A stretch of 64,000 nt of DNA. Source: Desulfospira joergensenii DSM 10085 (GTDB lineage: Bacteria > Desulfobacterota > Desulfobacteria > Desulfobacterales > Desulfobacteraceae). Both the position numbers and the translations under genes were made by a program. The notes beneath the pieces are model-generated. The model made no database searches. It was given only the letters and a program-made list of their open reading frames with translations, and had not been told where the DNA came from. The DNA lies in NCBI RefSeq assembly GCF_000420085.1, contig NZ_ATUG01000003.1, positions 62,001 to 126,000 on the forward strand, given 5' to 3'. Shown here one piece after another: positions 22,996 through 32,773 of this stretch. Numbering within the stretch: the first letter of the stretch is position 1; every line of letters begins with the position of its first letter.

Positions 22996-24359
22996 GAACC
23001 TTTTCCCTTTGGAGACCGGATGAGCCTGGCGGCAAAAAAACCGTCCATGTGGGCATGGTCGGGATAGGTTTTAAAAAAACCCTGGGGATTGAGAATCCCG
23101 GGTAAGGCAAAGGATAAATCAGGATTTTTATCCAGGGTGAAATCCTTTCTCTTGAGCAGGAATGAATCGATCACATCCTCATTTTCTTCTTTTTCACAGG
23201 AGCAGACCGCATAGACCAGAACGCCTCCGGGCCTGACCAGGTTTGCAGCGGCATTGAGCATTTTTTTCTGCCGGCCTGAAAGCCGGATCACATCGTTCTG
23301 GGACCGTTTCCATTTGGTATCCGGGTTCCGGCGCATCACCCCCAGGCCTGAGCAGGGGGCGTCGATCAGGACCCGGTCAAAAAAAGTCTTACAATCTTTG
23401 AGGGTCGTCTTGAGAAGGTCTGCGTGCCGGGTCTCGACAATGGTGATCCCCAGTCGTAAGGCCTCCTGGTCCAGGCCGGCGAGTTTGGAAGTTACCGTAT
23501 CCATTCCCAGGATACTGCCCTGGTCTTTCATGAGCTGGGCCAGGTGAAAGGCTTTGCTCCCAAGGCCGGTGCAGGCGTCCAGAACCGTTTCCCCCGGGCG
23601 GGGATCCAGGATCCTTCCCACCAGCTGGGCTGCCTCATCCTGGACCTGGAAATGGCCCTGGTCAAAACCGGGAAGATCCTGGACACGGACTCCGCGGCTT
23701 AGGATCTGAATCCCGTCAGGACTGGTTTGGGTCGGCTCTATCTCCAGTCCCGAGGATCTGAGGGCTGCCCCGAGATCCGTTCTGGTGGATCTCAGACTGT
23801 TTGCCCTCAGGGTGAGGGGAGGAATCTCATTGATGATGTTGAAGAGGATTCGGGTTTGATCTACTCCAAAAGCAGATCTCCATTTCTGCACCAGCCAGGA
23901 AGGAAATGAAAAGGATACGGCCATATGAGCCGGAGAGTTCTTTTTATGGGGAATCTGGATTTTGGAATGATTTTCAGCGGCATTTCTCAGGACCGCGTTG
24001 ATAAATCCCGAGGCCTTTTTCAGTCCCTGGTTTTTTGCCAGGTCAATAGATGTGTTGATGGCGGCGAAATCCGGAATCCGGTCCAGAAAGATCATCTGGA
24101 ATAGGGCGATCCGTAAAAGAATAATCACCCGGGTGTCCAGGCGGTTAAAGGGCATATCGGAAAAGGTTTTAATGATATGGTCCAGAAAGGCCCTTTGGCG
24201 GAGTACACCGAACACGATGGCATGGCACAGCCTCCGGTCCGGACCGGACATGGCATCCAGCCGGTCCTGGAAATGATCCAGGACATGGTCCAGGGTGGTT
24301 TTTATATTTTGAGACTCCTGGAGAAGGACCAGGGCTATATGGCGGGGATCCGGTGTCAT
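22992..24359 (-). CDS. rsmB: 16S rRNA m5C967 methyltransferase RsmB
   Basis: This is a 455-residue protein. The N-terminal NusB-like RNA-binding domain (residues 1-150) precedes a Rossmann methyltransferase domain. Diagnostic motifs are VLDACTGLGSKAFHLAQLM (SAM binding), VLIDAPCSGLGVMRRNPD (motif IV with its Cys) and YAVCSCEKEEN (motif VI catalytic Cys). It methylates C967 of 16S rRNA. The start overlaps the fmt stop by 4 bp. Confidence 0.95.
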   Translation of the reverse strand: MTPDPRHIALVLLQESQNIKTTLDHVLDHFQDRLDAMSGPDRRLCHAIVFGVLRQRAFLDHIIKTFSDMPFNRLDTRVIILLRIALFQMIFLDRIPDFAAINTSIDLAKNQGLKKASGFINAVLRNAAENHSKIQIPHKKNSPAHMAVSFSFPSWLVQKWRSAFGVDQTRILFNIINEIPPLTLRANSLRSTRTDLGAALRSSGLEIEPTQTSPDGIQILSRGVRVQDLPGFDQGHFQVQDEAAQLVGRILDPRPGETVLDACTGLGSKAFHLAQLMKDQGSILGMDTVTSKLAGLDQEALRLGITIVETRHADLLKTTLKDCKTFFDRVLIDAPCSGLGVMRRNPDTKWKRSQNDVIRLSGRQKKMLNAAANLVRPGGVLVYAVCSCEKEENEDVIDSFLLKRKDFTLDKNPDLSFALPGILNPQGFFKTYPDHAHMDGFFAARLIRSPKGKGS

Positions 24360-25300
24360 TCCGCCGTAAAGCGGGCCGGCAGGTCTATCCTGTGTCCCCT
24401 TAGAAATTCATCTGCCCTGAGCCGCTTTCCCGATGATCCCATGAGTTCAAGGATGATCAGGCTTCCCTCCCCTGTTCCTACATGGATGCCCTGGTCGGAG
24501 ATCCGGAGAATGAATCCGGGCTCTCCCTTTTCCAGGCTCACCCCGGCCCTGAAGATTTTGATTCTCTTTTTGTTTAAAAAGGTAAAGGCCCCGGGCCAGG
24601 GGGTCATGGCATTGATCTGGGCCCGGACCTGCTTAGCCGGTCTGGTCCAGTCGATGAGGCCGTCGGCTTTTTTGAGCATGGTGACGTAGGTGGCTTGGGA
24701 ATGATCCTGGGGAACCGGTTCGACCCGGCCTTCAAGGATCTGGTCGATGGTTTCAAGGATAAGGCCGGCACCCATGGCCGAGAGCCGGTCGTGAAGATCC
24801 TGGGCCGTATCTTCTGTGCTTATGGACGTTTCCGAACTCAGCAGGATATCTCCCGCATCCATGGCCTTGGCCATGACCATGGTGGTCACCCCCGAGATCT
24901 TGTCCATGTTCATCACGGCGGCCTGGATGGGGGCGGCTCCCCGGTATCTGGGAAGAAGGGAGGCATGGATATTAATCGGGTAGACCTTTGGAATGTCCAG
25001 GATCTCCTGGGAAAGGATCTGGCCGTAGGCCACAACCACGAAAAAGTCAGGTTGGTGCGAGGCCAGCAGGGCAACATTTTCAGAATTGTTCAGCCGGTCC
25101 GGCTGGAAAACCTCCAGGCCGAGATCCAGGGCTGCTTCCTTAACCGGAGAAAATCCTAGCTTTTTGCCCCGTCCCCGGGGACGGTCCGGCTGGGTGATAA
25201 CCAGGGGAATCTGAAAATCATTTCTTCCAGCCAGGGCTTTCAGGGCCGGAACGCTGAAATCCGGGGTGCCCATAAATATGATCCGGACAGGGTCTTTCAA
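24356..25300 (-). CDS. fmt: Methionyl-tRNA formyltransferase
   Basis: This 314-residue enzyme transfers a formyl group from 10-formyl-THF to initiator Met-tRNA. Motifs are [17 protein letters not shown] at the start, the [18 protein letters not shown] block containing the catalytic Asn-His region, and a C-terminal domain with [18 protein letters not shown]. It overlaps def and rsmB by 4 bp on either side, which implies translational coupling within the ribF-def-fmt-rsmB operon. Confidence 0.97.
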   Translation of the reverse strand: MKDPVRIIFMGTPDFSVPALKALAGRNDFQIPLVITQPDRPRGRGKKLGFSPVKEAALDLGLEVFQPDRLNNSENVALLASHQPDFFVVVAYGQILSQEILDIPKVYPINIHASLLPRYRGAAPIQAAVMNMDKISGVTTMVMAKAMDAGDILLSSETSISTEDTAQDLHDRLSAMGAGLILETIDQILEGRVEPVPQDHSQATYVTMLKKADGLIDWTRPAKQVRAQINAMTPWPGAFTFLNKKRIKIFRAGVSLEKGEPGFILRISDQGIHVGTGEGSLIILELMGSSGKRLRADEFLRGHRIDLPARFTAE

Positions 25301-25830
25301 TCTTGCTCATCCTTTTTCATCTGTTTGAGGATTCTTTTCTTGTACATATTTCGTTTCAGGGACGAGATCCGGTCAATAAACAGGATCCCGTCCAGATGAT
25401 CGATTTCATGCTGCATGATCACGGACATAATTCCGTCCGCATCAAACTCCAGCTTTTTACCCTCCAGGTTCAATGCCCGGACCGTAACCCGCTCGTACCG
25501 CTTGACGTCTGCCCGGTAATCCGGGACACTCAAACAGCCCTCGTTTTCCGAAGTAAAACTGCCCGAAGATGCGATGATCTCCGGGTTGATCAGGGCGGTA
25601 ACCTCCCTTACGGAATCCTCTTTTTCAGGATCCTGGGCATGGGAATCATAGACGATGATCCGCTTGTTGACCCCGACCTGGGGAGCGGCAAGCCCCACAC
25701 CGGAATCATGGAACATGGTCTCTCCCATGTCCCGGACAAACTCCCGGATCTCTTCATCAATGGTTTCCACTTTTACAGACGGCTGGGACAGGGATTTTTC
25801 AGGATATTTTAAAATTTCAAGTACGGCCAT
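25297..25830 (-). CDS. def: Peptide deformylase
   Basis: This 177-residue metalloenzyme removes the formyl group from nascent proteins. All three family motifs are intact: [19 protein letters not shown] (metal Cys) and [10 protein letters not shown] (HExxH). It overlaps fmt by 4 bp, the classic pairing, and the end of ribF by 14 bp. Confidence 0.97.
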   Translation of the reverse strand: MAVLEILKYPEKSLSQPSVKVETIDEEIREFVRDMGETMFHDSGVGLAAPQVGVNKRIIVYDSHAQDPEKEDSVREVTALINPEIIASSGSFTSENEGCLSVPDYRADVKRYERVTVRALNLEGKKLEFDADGIMSVIMQHEIDHLDGILFIDRISSLKRNMYKKRILKQMKKDEQD

Positions 25831-26761
25831 TTTTCTTCAGAATTTCCTTTGCAGTCTTTATATCTTGCCTGATCTGATCTGAAAGCTCTTCCAGGCTGGA
25901 AAATTTTTTTTCATCCCTGAGCCGGGCCACCATATTGACCCGGATCCGGGTTTCGTAGATATCGTCATGAAAATCCAGGATATGGACTTCAATGGTAAAC
26001 ATCTGGTCTCCGAAGGTCGGTGAAAACCCGATATTGGCCACCCCCGGGAAGTTCCCCTTTACCGTCTCAACGGTAACGGCATAGACTCCCAGTTTCGGGC
26101 AGAGCTCATCATGGAGTTTGATATTGGCTGTGGGAAAGCCGAGCTGACTGCCCCCCCTTTTTCTTCCCTTGACCACCTTTCCCCGGATCTGGTAGTGCCG
26201 ACCCAGGTATTTTACGGCCTGCTCCACCCTTCCGTCCATGACGATTTCACGGATCTTGGTGCTGGAGATCCTTCCCTGCCCGGTATCGGTATCATTGATC
26301 CATGAAGATACAATGGTTTCATACCCGAGATCTTGACCCATATCCTTTAAAAGGCTTACATTGCCTTCCCGCTTCTTGCCGAATGAATAGTCCGGACCGA
26401 TGATAATCGCTTTCATGCCTATTCTGCGGACAAGGATCTCCTTGATGAACTCCCGGGCCGGGATGGCGGAAAACTCCTTGGTAAAGGGGATGCAGATCAG
26501 AACATCAATGCCGGACTCTTTTATGAGTTCAAATTTCTGATCATGCCGGGTAATCAGGGGGGGGCTTGCAATGCCCAGGGCCCGCAAGGGATGGGGCTCA
26601 AAAGTTATGGCAACGGAGGTGCCGTTCAGCTCATCCGCCTTTTCCATCACCTGGTGCAGCAGAGCCTGGTGTCCCTTGTGAACACCGTCAAAATTTCCTA
26701 TGGTAACAACAGCATTTGAATACGAGCCGCTGATCTGATCAATATTCTCGATTAACTCCAT
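25817..26761 (-). CDS. ribF: Bifunctional riboflavin kinase/FMN adenylyltransferase
   Basis: This 314-residue enzyme makes FMN and FAD from riboflavin. The N-terminal FAD synthetase domain has [17 protein letters not shown], and [12 protein letters not shown] lies mid-protein. The C-terminal flavokinase domain has [20 protein letters not shown]. The ATG at 26761 has AGGAA upstream and is preferred over an in-frame codon 48 bp earlier. It is the probable first gene of the minus-strand operon reaching to at least rpe. Confidence 0.96.
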   Translation of the reverse strand: MELIENIDQISGSYSNAVVTIGNFDGVHKGHQALLHQVMEKADELNGTSVAITFEPHPLRALGIASPPLITRHDQKFELIKESGIDVLICIPFTKEFSAIPAREFIKEILVRRIGMKAIIIGPDYSFGKKREGNVSLLKDMGQDLGYETIVSSWINDTDTGQGRISSTKIREIVMDGRVEQAVKYLGRHYQIRGKVVKGRKRGGSQLGFPTANIKLHDELCPKLGVYAVTVETVKGNFPGVANIGFSPTFGDQMFTIEVHILDFHDDIYETRIRVNMVARLRDEKKFSSLEELSDQIRQDIKTAKEILKKNGRT

Positions 26762-26789
26762 GATTCCTGTTTCTCTGGAATAAATATTC

Positions 26790-26818
26790 TTGACAAAAGC
26801 CACAAACAAATATATATA
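26790..26818 (+). promoter_or_regulatory. Sigma70-type promoter for tRNA-Leu(CAG)
   Basis: TTGACA (26790-26795), a 17-bp spacer and TATATA (26813-26818) are near-consensus and lie 58 bp upstream of the tRNA. Confidence 0.8.
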
Positions 26819-26875
26819 GCCTAACCATCGTTTTTAAGCAATCCTTAATTGGCTGCTGAGGGACGTGAATAAAGT

Positions 26876-26962
<87 letters not shown>

Positions 26963-26970
26963 CCCACTGG

Positions 26971-26999
26971 AAAGCTGCTGTGATAACAGCGGCTTTTTT
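26971..26999 (+). terminator. Terminator after tRNA-Leu(CAG)
   Basis: AAAGCTGCTGT pairs with ACAGCGGCTTT (one mismatch) around GATA, followed by a T run. Confidence 0.88.
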
Positions 27000-27019
27000 G
27001 GTTTCTAAGCCTGTAAACC

Positions 27020-27313
27020 TCATTTCTTCATTTGCCATACACCCTGCACAAATGAGGACTGAAAATGAGAACAGGCAACACCCCTTCTTATCTTATCTGG
27101 AAAAGCATAGGTCAATTCCCAGGAAGAAGTCTCTGTATCATGCCTGATGATATATTCCCCTCTGTCTGATCCCAGGAAGTTAAAATATCGGTGATCCGGG
27201 GTATGCCACATGTCAAAGATTTGATCCATCCGGATCTCCCTGTCTCGGATAAAAATTGACCGGGGGATCTCTTCTCTCTGGTGATTGGAATAGCATTTAA
27301 TCTGAAATTCCAT
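27020..27313 (-). CDS. Small conserved cytoplasmic protein, unknown function
   Basis: This is a 97-residue protein with no signal peptide or membrane segment. The pattern IRMDQIFDMWHTPDHRYFNFLGSD followed by YIIRHDTETSSWEL resembles a widespread family of small uncharacterised bacterial proteins (W-x-x-PDHRYF-x-x-x-x-x-D/G-x-x-YI-x-RHD). The pattern suggests a small beta-rich fold. No function is known to me, and it has no operon partner. Confidence 0.68.
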   Translation of the reverse strand: MEFQIKCYSNHQREEIPRSIFIRDREIRMDQIFDMWHTPDHRYFNFLGSDRGEYIIRHDTETSSWELTYAFPDKIRRGVACSHFQSSFVQGVWQMKK

Positions 27314-27673
27314 TGGGCTTTGATTTGGTATATTGGGATTTTATCAGGGTTAGTTCTGAGTCCAGTTTTATAGTTTCTATAGTTAATGCAGGATAATCTT
27401 CAACTGTACTTTTAGGATATTTTTTTCTTTACATATACCACTTTGTGGTTATTTTTATTTTTACAGATTCATTATAATTCATAGTGAAATGTTTGTCTTT
27501 GTCTATTCTATTACAGTTATATCATGTTTCATACCAACAATCTCCCAGTGATCTGATTATGAATCTGTGTTCAATGTGAATTCATATTTTAATTTATTAG
27601 GGTGAAATCAGTATGTTTCTCAATTCAATTGATTTTTGAGAGTGATCCCTTTTAAACAAAAAAGGAGAAAATT
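27314..27673. other. AT-rich intergenic region
   Basis: About 360 bp, strongly AT-rich compared with the flanks. I see no gene, tRNA or convincing hairpin. It must contain the promoter of the lipoprotein gene at 27674. Confidence 0.5.
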
Positions 27674-28108
27674 ATGAACGTGTCTGTAAAAATTATTTTA
27701 ACCTGGCTATTTACTATTCTTCTGATGATGGGATGTGTAGCCGGTGAGAAACAAGCCAAAAAGATGTCTCCAGATGAAAAAGCAATTAATATGGCTTTGG
27801 ATAAAATGGTTAAAGCCAGATTTGTAGATCGCGACCTTGAAACTTATATGTCATTTTGGCATGAAAATGCTAAGGTTTCAAGAGGCTCTGGCAAGGATTT
27901 TATGTCAAAACAGGAATACAAAGCGAATGTTGCAAAATCCATCGCTGAAGGAGATAAACTTATATTGGTTTCAAAAAAAATAACGGTTAATGGGACTAAT
28001 GCGGTTGCAAAAACGAAATATAAATTTAATGGGAAAGGGCCTTATCCCTGGCAATTTGATTTTGTCAAACACAATGGTATTTGGTTAATTCTTTCTGATA
28101 AATGGTAA
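27674..28108 (+). CDS. Small lipoprotein with NTF2-like (nuclear transport factor 2 fold) domain
   Basis: This is a 144-residue protein. An N-terminal hydrophobic segment ends in LLMMGC, a lipobox-like site, so it is probably anchored to a membrane. After a Lys-rich linker, the pattern (INMALDKMVKARFVDRDLETYMSFWHENAKVSRG, then a strand-rich end closing with NGIWLILSDKW) resembles SnoaL/DUF4440-type NTF2-like domains. No catalytic residues can be assigned. The ribosome site AAAGGAG is strong. It is AT-rich compared with its neighbours. Confidence 0.75.
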   Translation: MNVSVKIILTWLFTILLMMGCVAGEKQAKKMSPDEKAINMALDKMVKARFVDRDLETYMSFWHENAKVSRGSGKDFMSKQEYKANVAKSIAEGDKLILVSKKITVNGTNAVAKTKYKFNGKGPYPWQFDFVKHNGIWLILSDKW

Positions 28109-28294
28109 CCAATAAAAAAAATCTCATCATGATCAACTTACTATCGTATTATTTTTCCTTGAAAAAAACAGGCCCTCCCTATCTAACGGGAGGGTCATAC
28201 TCCTTAATTAGTCCACGCTGATCTTAATCCAAACTCAACAAAACTCAATAAATCCTAATATTTTTTAAGTGTTTAGCCTATGGTGATCAGGTTG

Positions 28295-28972
28295 TCAGCC
28301 ATTTTGGTTATGGCGTATAGTTTTAAGGAACTGCTCTCTGAACAATTCTGCTCCACCCATTGCTGGGTGTCTGACCTTTTCAGCTTTAATATCCATCTTT
28401 TTTAGGATAGATTCTGCTTTATTTCCCAAAGCAATAATCTTTCTGAAGGTAAAGGATTGTACTAAAGCCTTGAGAACAGCTTCTCCTTCTTTTAATTCAG
28501 ATGTGTTTGGAGTTCTGTTGGACAATATGTTTTTTGAATTTTTATAGGGATGCCACGGAAAAGCATTCCAAAAAACAAAATTCCTTGTATCCAAGTTTTC
28601 ATCAATCAGTTTTCCCCAAACTATTGTGGCTGTAGGTTCATTAAAACCGTCCATATGTTTTTTCTGATTGCTTGTTCTGTGGAGTGTGGCTTTAGATACA
28701 TGGTGTGGCAGAATCCCTTGATCTACCTTGTGACCCTGGATAATCCTCTCTGATGTCATAGGGATGCCGGTAAAATGGCCACCTTGATATCCTAATGCCT
28801 CTGCCAGCAGGAGATATTCTGCATTTGTACGTTCATTCAGATAGGCCTTTAGATTTGATAATCTTTTTTTTGGGGCAGTTCTATCAACGTCATTTTCTGG
28901 ATCAGAATCAACCCATGGATTAAAAACCAGGGGGCTCTCTTCCCTGTTCAGTAGTTTAAAAAATGAATCCAT
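28295..28972 (-). CDS. Uracil-DNA glycosylase superfamily protein
   Basis: This 225-residue protein has the UDG-superfamily layout. EALGYQGGHFTGIPMTSERI occupies the place of motif 1. VFWNAFPWHP has the Asn-x-x-Pro of a catalytic or binding motif, and VRHPAMGG is the C-terminal His-Pro motif 2. These enzymes remove uracil or other damaged bases from DNA. It is a divergent subgroup, often annotated simply as uracil-DNA glycosylase. The gene is AT-rich and sits alone, with signs of lateral transfer (see the finding on this region). Confidence 0.8.
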   Translation of the reverse strand: MDSFFKLLNREESPLVFNPWVDSDPENDVDRTAPKKRLSNLKAYLNERTNAEYLLLAEALGYQGGHFTGIPMTSERIIQGHKVDQGILPHHVSKATLHRTSNQKKHMDGFNEPTATIVWGKLIDENLDTRNFVFWNAFPWHPYKNSKNILSNRTPNTSELKEGEAVLKALVQSFTFRKIIALGNKAESILKKMDIKAEKVRHPAMGGAELFREQFLKTIRHNQNG

Positions 28973-29083
28973 TATAATTGCAGGCTATCCAAAGTTCTAA
29001 TTCCACTAATTTCGTTCACGACCCGGTGAACATCTCCCGGGCATCATTTTCTTTTTGGGTTTTGTTTGCACAATCACAGCCAT

Positions 29084-29350
29084 TTATTTTTGATTCTCAT
29101 CGGGTGAGCACCAGATGATGTGACGTTTGTTTACGAAGAGAACAGGATGGTCAATCGCTTTTTTCAGGCCGGTCTGATGCACGGTGGCGCCATTTAGAAC
29201 AAGAAATTCTTCTTTTTTGCTTCCCACAAGATCGGAAAGACGGTCATACCCATGTTCCTGGTTAATATTGGCCTGCCCGTTTATCGTTGTGCCGTCAACA
29301 AGCTTGATCATGATTATACGATATTCGGTAACCCTGATTTTATTGTCCAT
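29084..29350 (-). CDS. Small protein of unknown function
   Basis: This 88-residue, strand-rich protein is one I do not recognise. Characteristic stretches are RVTEYRIIMIKLVDGTTINGQ and HPVLFVNKRHIIWCSPDE, suggesting a small Sm-like or beta-barrel fold. The ATG at 29350 was chosen because AGGAGG lies 8 bases before it; an earlier in-frame codon at 29392 lacks such a site. Confidence 0.72.
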   Translation of the reverse strand: MDNKIRVTEYRIIMIKLVDGTTINGQANINQEHGYDRLSDLVGSKKEEFLVLNGATVHQTGLKKAIDHPVLFVNKRHIIWCSPDENQK

Positions 29351-29539
29351 ACCGGTATCCTCCTGTTGAAAGAATGATAAGGGGAAGTGCATTGATAGGA
29401 TTACAGGCAGGAGAGGGGATTGTCAATGGAATGGGTGGCAGGAAGCAAGGCATTGAATCGGCGGCATGGTTTTGCGAATAATTTGACTGTTCCTGCAATT
29501 CTAATCAAATCAAGGGACTGATGTTAAGGAGGTTTTTTC

Positions 29540-29568
29540 TTGACATTTTAACCCAATTTTTATATAGG
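29540..29568 (+). promoter_or_regulatory. Promoter upstream of tRNA-Leu(UAG)
   Basis: TTGACA (29540-29545), a 17-bp spacer and TATAGG (29563-29568) lie 77 bp before the tRNA. Confidence 0.65.
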
Positions 29569-29644
29569 TTCTTGTCCTGCTGTTCGGACTAATTTGGTTG
29601 AATTGAACCGCAGGATGGAACAACGCTAAACAGAGTGAATATTT

Positions 29645-29729
29645 GCCGAAGTGGTGGAATTGGTAGACACGCTAGACTTAGGATCTAGTGCCGCAAGGCG
29701 TGGAGGTTCAAGTCCTCTCTTCGGTACCA
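29645..29729 (+). tRNA. tRNA-Leu (anticodon TAG)
   Basis: The acceptor GCCGAAG pairs with CTTCGGT (one G-U), and there is a long variable arm (TGCCGCAAGGCGT) and an encoded ACCA. The stem CTAGA/TCTAG closes the loop CTTAGGA, giving anticodon TAG. Confidence 0.95.
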
Positions 29730-29737
29730 AATAACTA

Positions 29738-29767
29738 ACGGGAATCATTTATGATTCCCGTTTTTTT
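29738..29767 (+). terminator. Terminator after tRNA-Leu(UAG)
   Basis: ACGGGAATCAT pairs with ATGATTCCCGT around TT, followed by six to seven Ts. Confidence 0.93.
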
Positions 29768-29938
29768 ATGGAATTAAAAGACGGTGCTGGAGATGGATGT
29801 TGTTTTTTTAACCAGGAAAACAGTTATCAAACCTGTTTCCTTAATGGGGCTGCCAGGGTCCGCCCCGGATTGTTTCAGGGTTCTCTGCCGGTTTTTCTCC
29901 TTAGATTTTCTAAATCGTAAAGATATAGGGAGAACCCT

Positions 29939-31150
29939 ATGTCCGTTATGACAGGCGTAAACTGGCTCAATGCCCTTGATATGAGGACAATTATCCTGGT
30001 GGCCCTGATGGTCACTTATATTTCCACCTATATAATGGCCGTCACCTGGGTGCGGATCCAGGGAAAATTCCAAGGAATCGGAGGGTTTACAGGTTATTTC
30101 GGCTTGACTGCCCTGGGTCTTAGCCTGGTTCTGTTTAAAGGCCAAATTTCAGATCTGATCACCATTGTGGGGGTAAATGCCCTGATGTTTGCCGGGATGG
30201 TCATGTTGGCAGGGGGTATGGCCAGATTCCTGAATGTCTTCATGAATAGAAGCTACTATTTCCTTTTATTCATGGTGTTTATCCTGCTTTACGTCTGGTT
30301 TGCAATGGTGAATCCCGACGTACGCATTCGGATCATGATTTTTTCCGGGAGTGTGATTCCCATACAGGTGCACCTTCTCTGGATGATTTTTTTCAAGGCA
30401 GCGCCGGATCAACGAAGACACGCCTTTAATACCGGAATAACCATCCTCCTCTTTTTTATCATTTTTTTGATCCGGCTTTTAATTGCCTTTTTCTTCCCTG
30501 AACCCGAGAATTATCTGTATGACAGAATGCCGGATCATCTGTTTCAATCCCTTTTGATCGCCCTTATTGTGCTGCTGTCCCATTCCCTCCAGTTGATGAT
30601 CAACAGCAGACTGTTAAACCTGACCCAATGTCATGCACGGGTTCAGGAAAGACTTGCCTGTCAGGATGAATTGACGACCCTGTACAATAGAAGAAAGCTC
30701 AACGAACTTGTGGAAAATGAATTTTCACGCTTCCGGCGTCATGGCCGGGCTTTTTCACTCATCCTTGGTGACATTGATCTTTTTAAACAGATCAATGACC
30801 GCTGCGGCCACACCAAAGGAGATCAGGCCCTGATCCGGGTGGCAGAGATTTTAAGAGAAAATATCCGAGCGGAAGATACTGCCGGCCGGTGGGGAGGAGA
30901 GGAGTTTTTGATCCTTCTGCCTGAGACCGGGCTTGATGATGCTGTTAAGGTGGCCCGGAAGCTGAGAAACATATTTACCTGTCAAGGAGCAGAGACCCGT
31001 GCTCTTTTTGGCCAGTCCCTGAGCCTCAGCTTTGGTGTGGCCCAAGTTGAGGATCAAACAGATATGGAAAAGGTGCTCAGGCAGGCGGACATGGCCATGT
31101 ACCAGGCAAAGGAGGAGGGGAGGAACCGGATGGTCGCATATTCCCTGTAA
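29939..31150 (+). CDS. Membrane-anchored diguanylate cyclase (GGDEF)
   Basis: This is a 403-residue protein. Seven hydrophobic segments fill residues about 17-230, and a C-terminal GGDEF domain (about 240-403) synthesises cyclic di-GMP from two GTP. The active-site loop is GGEEF (319-323), within RWGGEEFLILLPETG. The inhibitory I-site R310-A-E-D313 lies five residues before it, so product inhibition is expected. DxLTxLYNRR at the domain start is normal. The membrane part is not a recognised sensor domain. The ribosome site AGGGAGA is good. It is transcribed alone. Confidence 0.96.
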   Translation: MSVMTGVNWLNALDMRTIILVALMVTYISTYIMAVTWVRIQGKFQGIGGFTGYFGLTALGLSLVLFKGQISDLITIVGVNALMFAGMVMLAGGMARFLNVFMNRSYYFLLFMVFILLYVWFAMVNPDVRIRIMIFSGSVIPIQVHLLWMIFFKAAPDQRRHAFNTGITILLFFIIFLIRLLIAFFFPEPENYLYDRMPDHLFQSLLIALIVLLSHSLQLMINSRLLNLTQCHARVQERLACQDELTTLYNRRKLNELVENEFSRFRRHGRAFSLILGDIDLFKQINDRCGHTKGDQALIRVAEILRENIRAEDTAGRWGGEEFLILLPETGLDDAVKVARKLRNIFTCQGAETRALFGQSLSLSFGVAQVEDQTDMEKVLRQADMAMYQAKEEGRNRMVAYSL

Positions 31151-31411
31151 CTGTCCACGCCGGCCGGCATCCAGTTTCTCAACGTTTTGTTCAGGATTTT
31201 TGTTTCATTCGACAATTCTCAAACTTCAAAGCCTTTTTAAGAATAAAGATTCTGCCATCCAACCCGTTTTACCAAGGAGTCATCCGGTCTGAGAATTTAT
31301 ATCCATGCCATTGGCCTGTCAGAGCAAAGCCGTCCTTGCCTGACCCGGAAAAGAGCCGGATCAGGCTGGGGAAATCATAAAAAAGCAGTGTTGATTGGAA
31401 GGACGGTCTAA

Positions 31412-32074
31412 TTAATCAAAGGGCAGGGCTTTTGCCAGCACCTCGGCCAGGGTTTTGTTATAAAAGCCTTCCACCTTTTCCCGGGTAAAGTGGACCTCAG
31501 TACGTTCCAGGGTCAGGGCCACAGGGATGGTTTCCAGTTCCTTGGCGGTCTTTTTTCCCAGGAAAAAAGTGATGTCCAGGTCCAGGACCATTTTGGTCAC
31601 GACCCCGCTTTTTTCGGCGCGCAGGTCAAAGGTGTTGATCCGGGCGGTCAACAGGGTATCCACCGGAGCCTCTGTGCCGGCAAGGCCCTTCAGGTCCGGA
31701 GACCAGGCCGGGGCCGGATAGACCTTGAGTCCTTTCCGTTCCAGGTAGATCCTTGTCTGGTCCGTGAGAGCCTGGGCAAGGTCTGTGCCCCGGACCAGGA
31801 AAACCTCCCTGGAATCGTCATTCAGCACCCGGTGGCCGATTTCCGATGCCGGAGTCTGGCCGCGCTGGTCAATGAACCGGGCCAGGGCCAGTGTTCCCTG
31901 GGCAGTGGCCCTGGGTGAGTCGGTATAGGCCAGGGTGATGAATTTGGGACCCGAAGCGGCGCAGCCCCCCAGCAGAACCAGGCAGATCAGCAGGATCAGA
32001 TACCGGGCCGGAAGAAATGTAACAGGTTGTGTGAAAAGACGGGGTAAATTGGTTCGAATCAAAAAGTGGTTCAT
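31412..32074 (-). CDS. YajG-like lipoprotein
   Basis: This 220-residue lipoprotein has a lipobox LLGGC after a hydrophobic segment. The mature protein (ASGPKFITLAYTDSPRATAQGTLALARFIDQRG onward) resembles YajG-family lipoproteins, with strands such as FLVRGTDLAQALTDQTRIYLERKGLKVY and ARINTFDLRAEKSGVVTKMVLDL. The function is unknown to me, perhaps in envelope maintenance. The ATG at 32074 is set by AAGGAG upstream. It is separated by 140 bp from the NlpC/P60 gene. Confidence 0.75.
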   Translation of the reverse strand: MNHFLIRTNLPRLFTQPVTFLPARYLILLICLVLLGGCAASGPKFITLAYTDSPRATAQGTLALARFIDQRGQTPASEIGHRVLNDDSREVFLVRGTDLAQALTDQTRIYLERKGLKVYPAPAWSPDLKGLAGTEAPVDTLLTARINTFDLRAEKSGVVTKMVLDLDITFFLGKKTAKELETIPVALTLERTEVHFTREKVEGFYNKTLAEVLAKALPFD

Positions 32075-32214
32075 GGGAAAATCTCCTTGCTGGAAAATGT
32101 GGTTTCGATCCGTACTCATAACAGCAGAAGGCCAAAGTGTAAACCCCAATGAAAGGCAGCGAATTGGCTGGTAAATTCCATAGTTCCCTGATTTGGTGCT
32201 GGATTTGGGACAGA

Positions 32215-32754
32215 TCACCGGGGTTCAATATAAGACCGGGCTCCGAGAAAATGATCTTTAAAATAGACATTGTCAAGAAAGGCAATTTGGACGGTCTTGC
32301 CCCGTCCGGGGGCATGAACAAATTTTCCATTGCCGATGAAGATGCCGACGTGAAGTCCGGCTTTCTTTTTGGGACTGCTGAAAAAGACAAGGTCACCCGG
32401 GACAAGGGACTCTTTTGGGACGGGTCTGCCGTTTTTAAACAGGGCAGAGGTGGTTCTCGGGACCTGGATGCCGGCCGAGCCATGGGTGTAGTAGACCAGG
32501 CCGCTGCAGTCAAATCCCCGGGCCGGGTCATGGCCGCCCCAGGCATAGGGAGTGCCGATGCTCTGAAGGGCATGGGAAAAGATTGCTTTTCTCGGGTTGG
32601 AAAGGTCCTGGGGTGTGTAACCCCGGGTAATGGAAGGTTCTTTCGGCGGGATGTGGGTGGCGGCTGGTTGGTGGGTGGAGCAGGCCGTTAAAAAAAGAGT
32701 GGCCCAGAGGAGAAGAGAAAGGATGGGACGGGTATGGTCGAATTTGAATTTCAC
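32215..32754 (-). CDS. NlpC/P60-family cell-wall endopeptidase, lipoprotein
   Basis: This 179-residue lipoprotein has a lipobox FLTAC (about residue 24). After a proline-rich linker, the NlpC/P60 domain carries the catalytic Cys in GFDCSGLVYY, the catalytic His in LHVGIFIG, and a third His in KFVHAPG. Such proteins cleave peptidoglycan stem peptides between D-Glu and the diamino acid. It sits 19 bp after the LEA14-like gene. Confidence 0.92.
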   Translation of the reverse strand: MKFKFDHTRPILSLLLWATLFLTACSTHQPAATHIPPKEPSITRGYTPQDLSNPRKAIFSHALQSIGTPYAWGGHDPARGFDCSGLVYYTHGSAGIQVPRTTSALFKNGRPVPKESLVPGDLVFFSSPKKKAGLHVGIFIGNGKFVHAPGRGKTVQIAFLDNVYFKDHFLGARSYIEPR

Positions 32755-32773
32755 GGATGGCCCGGGATGGTGA

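Noticed and set aside
28173-28194. Hairpin CCCTCCC/GGGAGGG after the NTF2-like lipoprotein gene
   Set aside because: The stem is perfect but lacks a T tract, so I do not call it a terminator.
31338-31366. Hairpin CCTGACCCGG/CCGGATCAGG between the diguanylate cyclase and the YajG-like gene
   Set aside because: No T tract on either strand and one mismatch; could be a weak convergent terminator but not supported enough to list.
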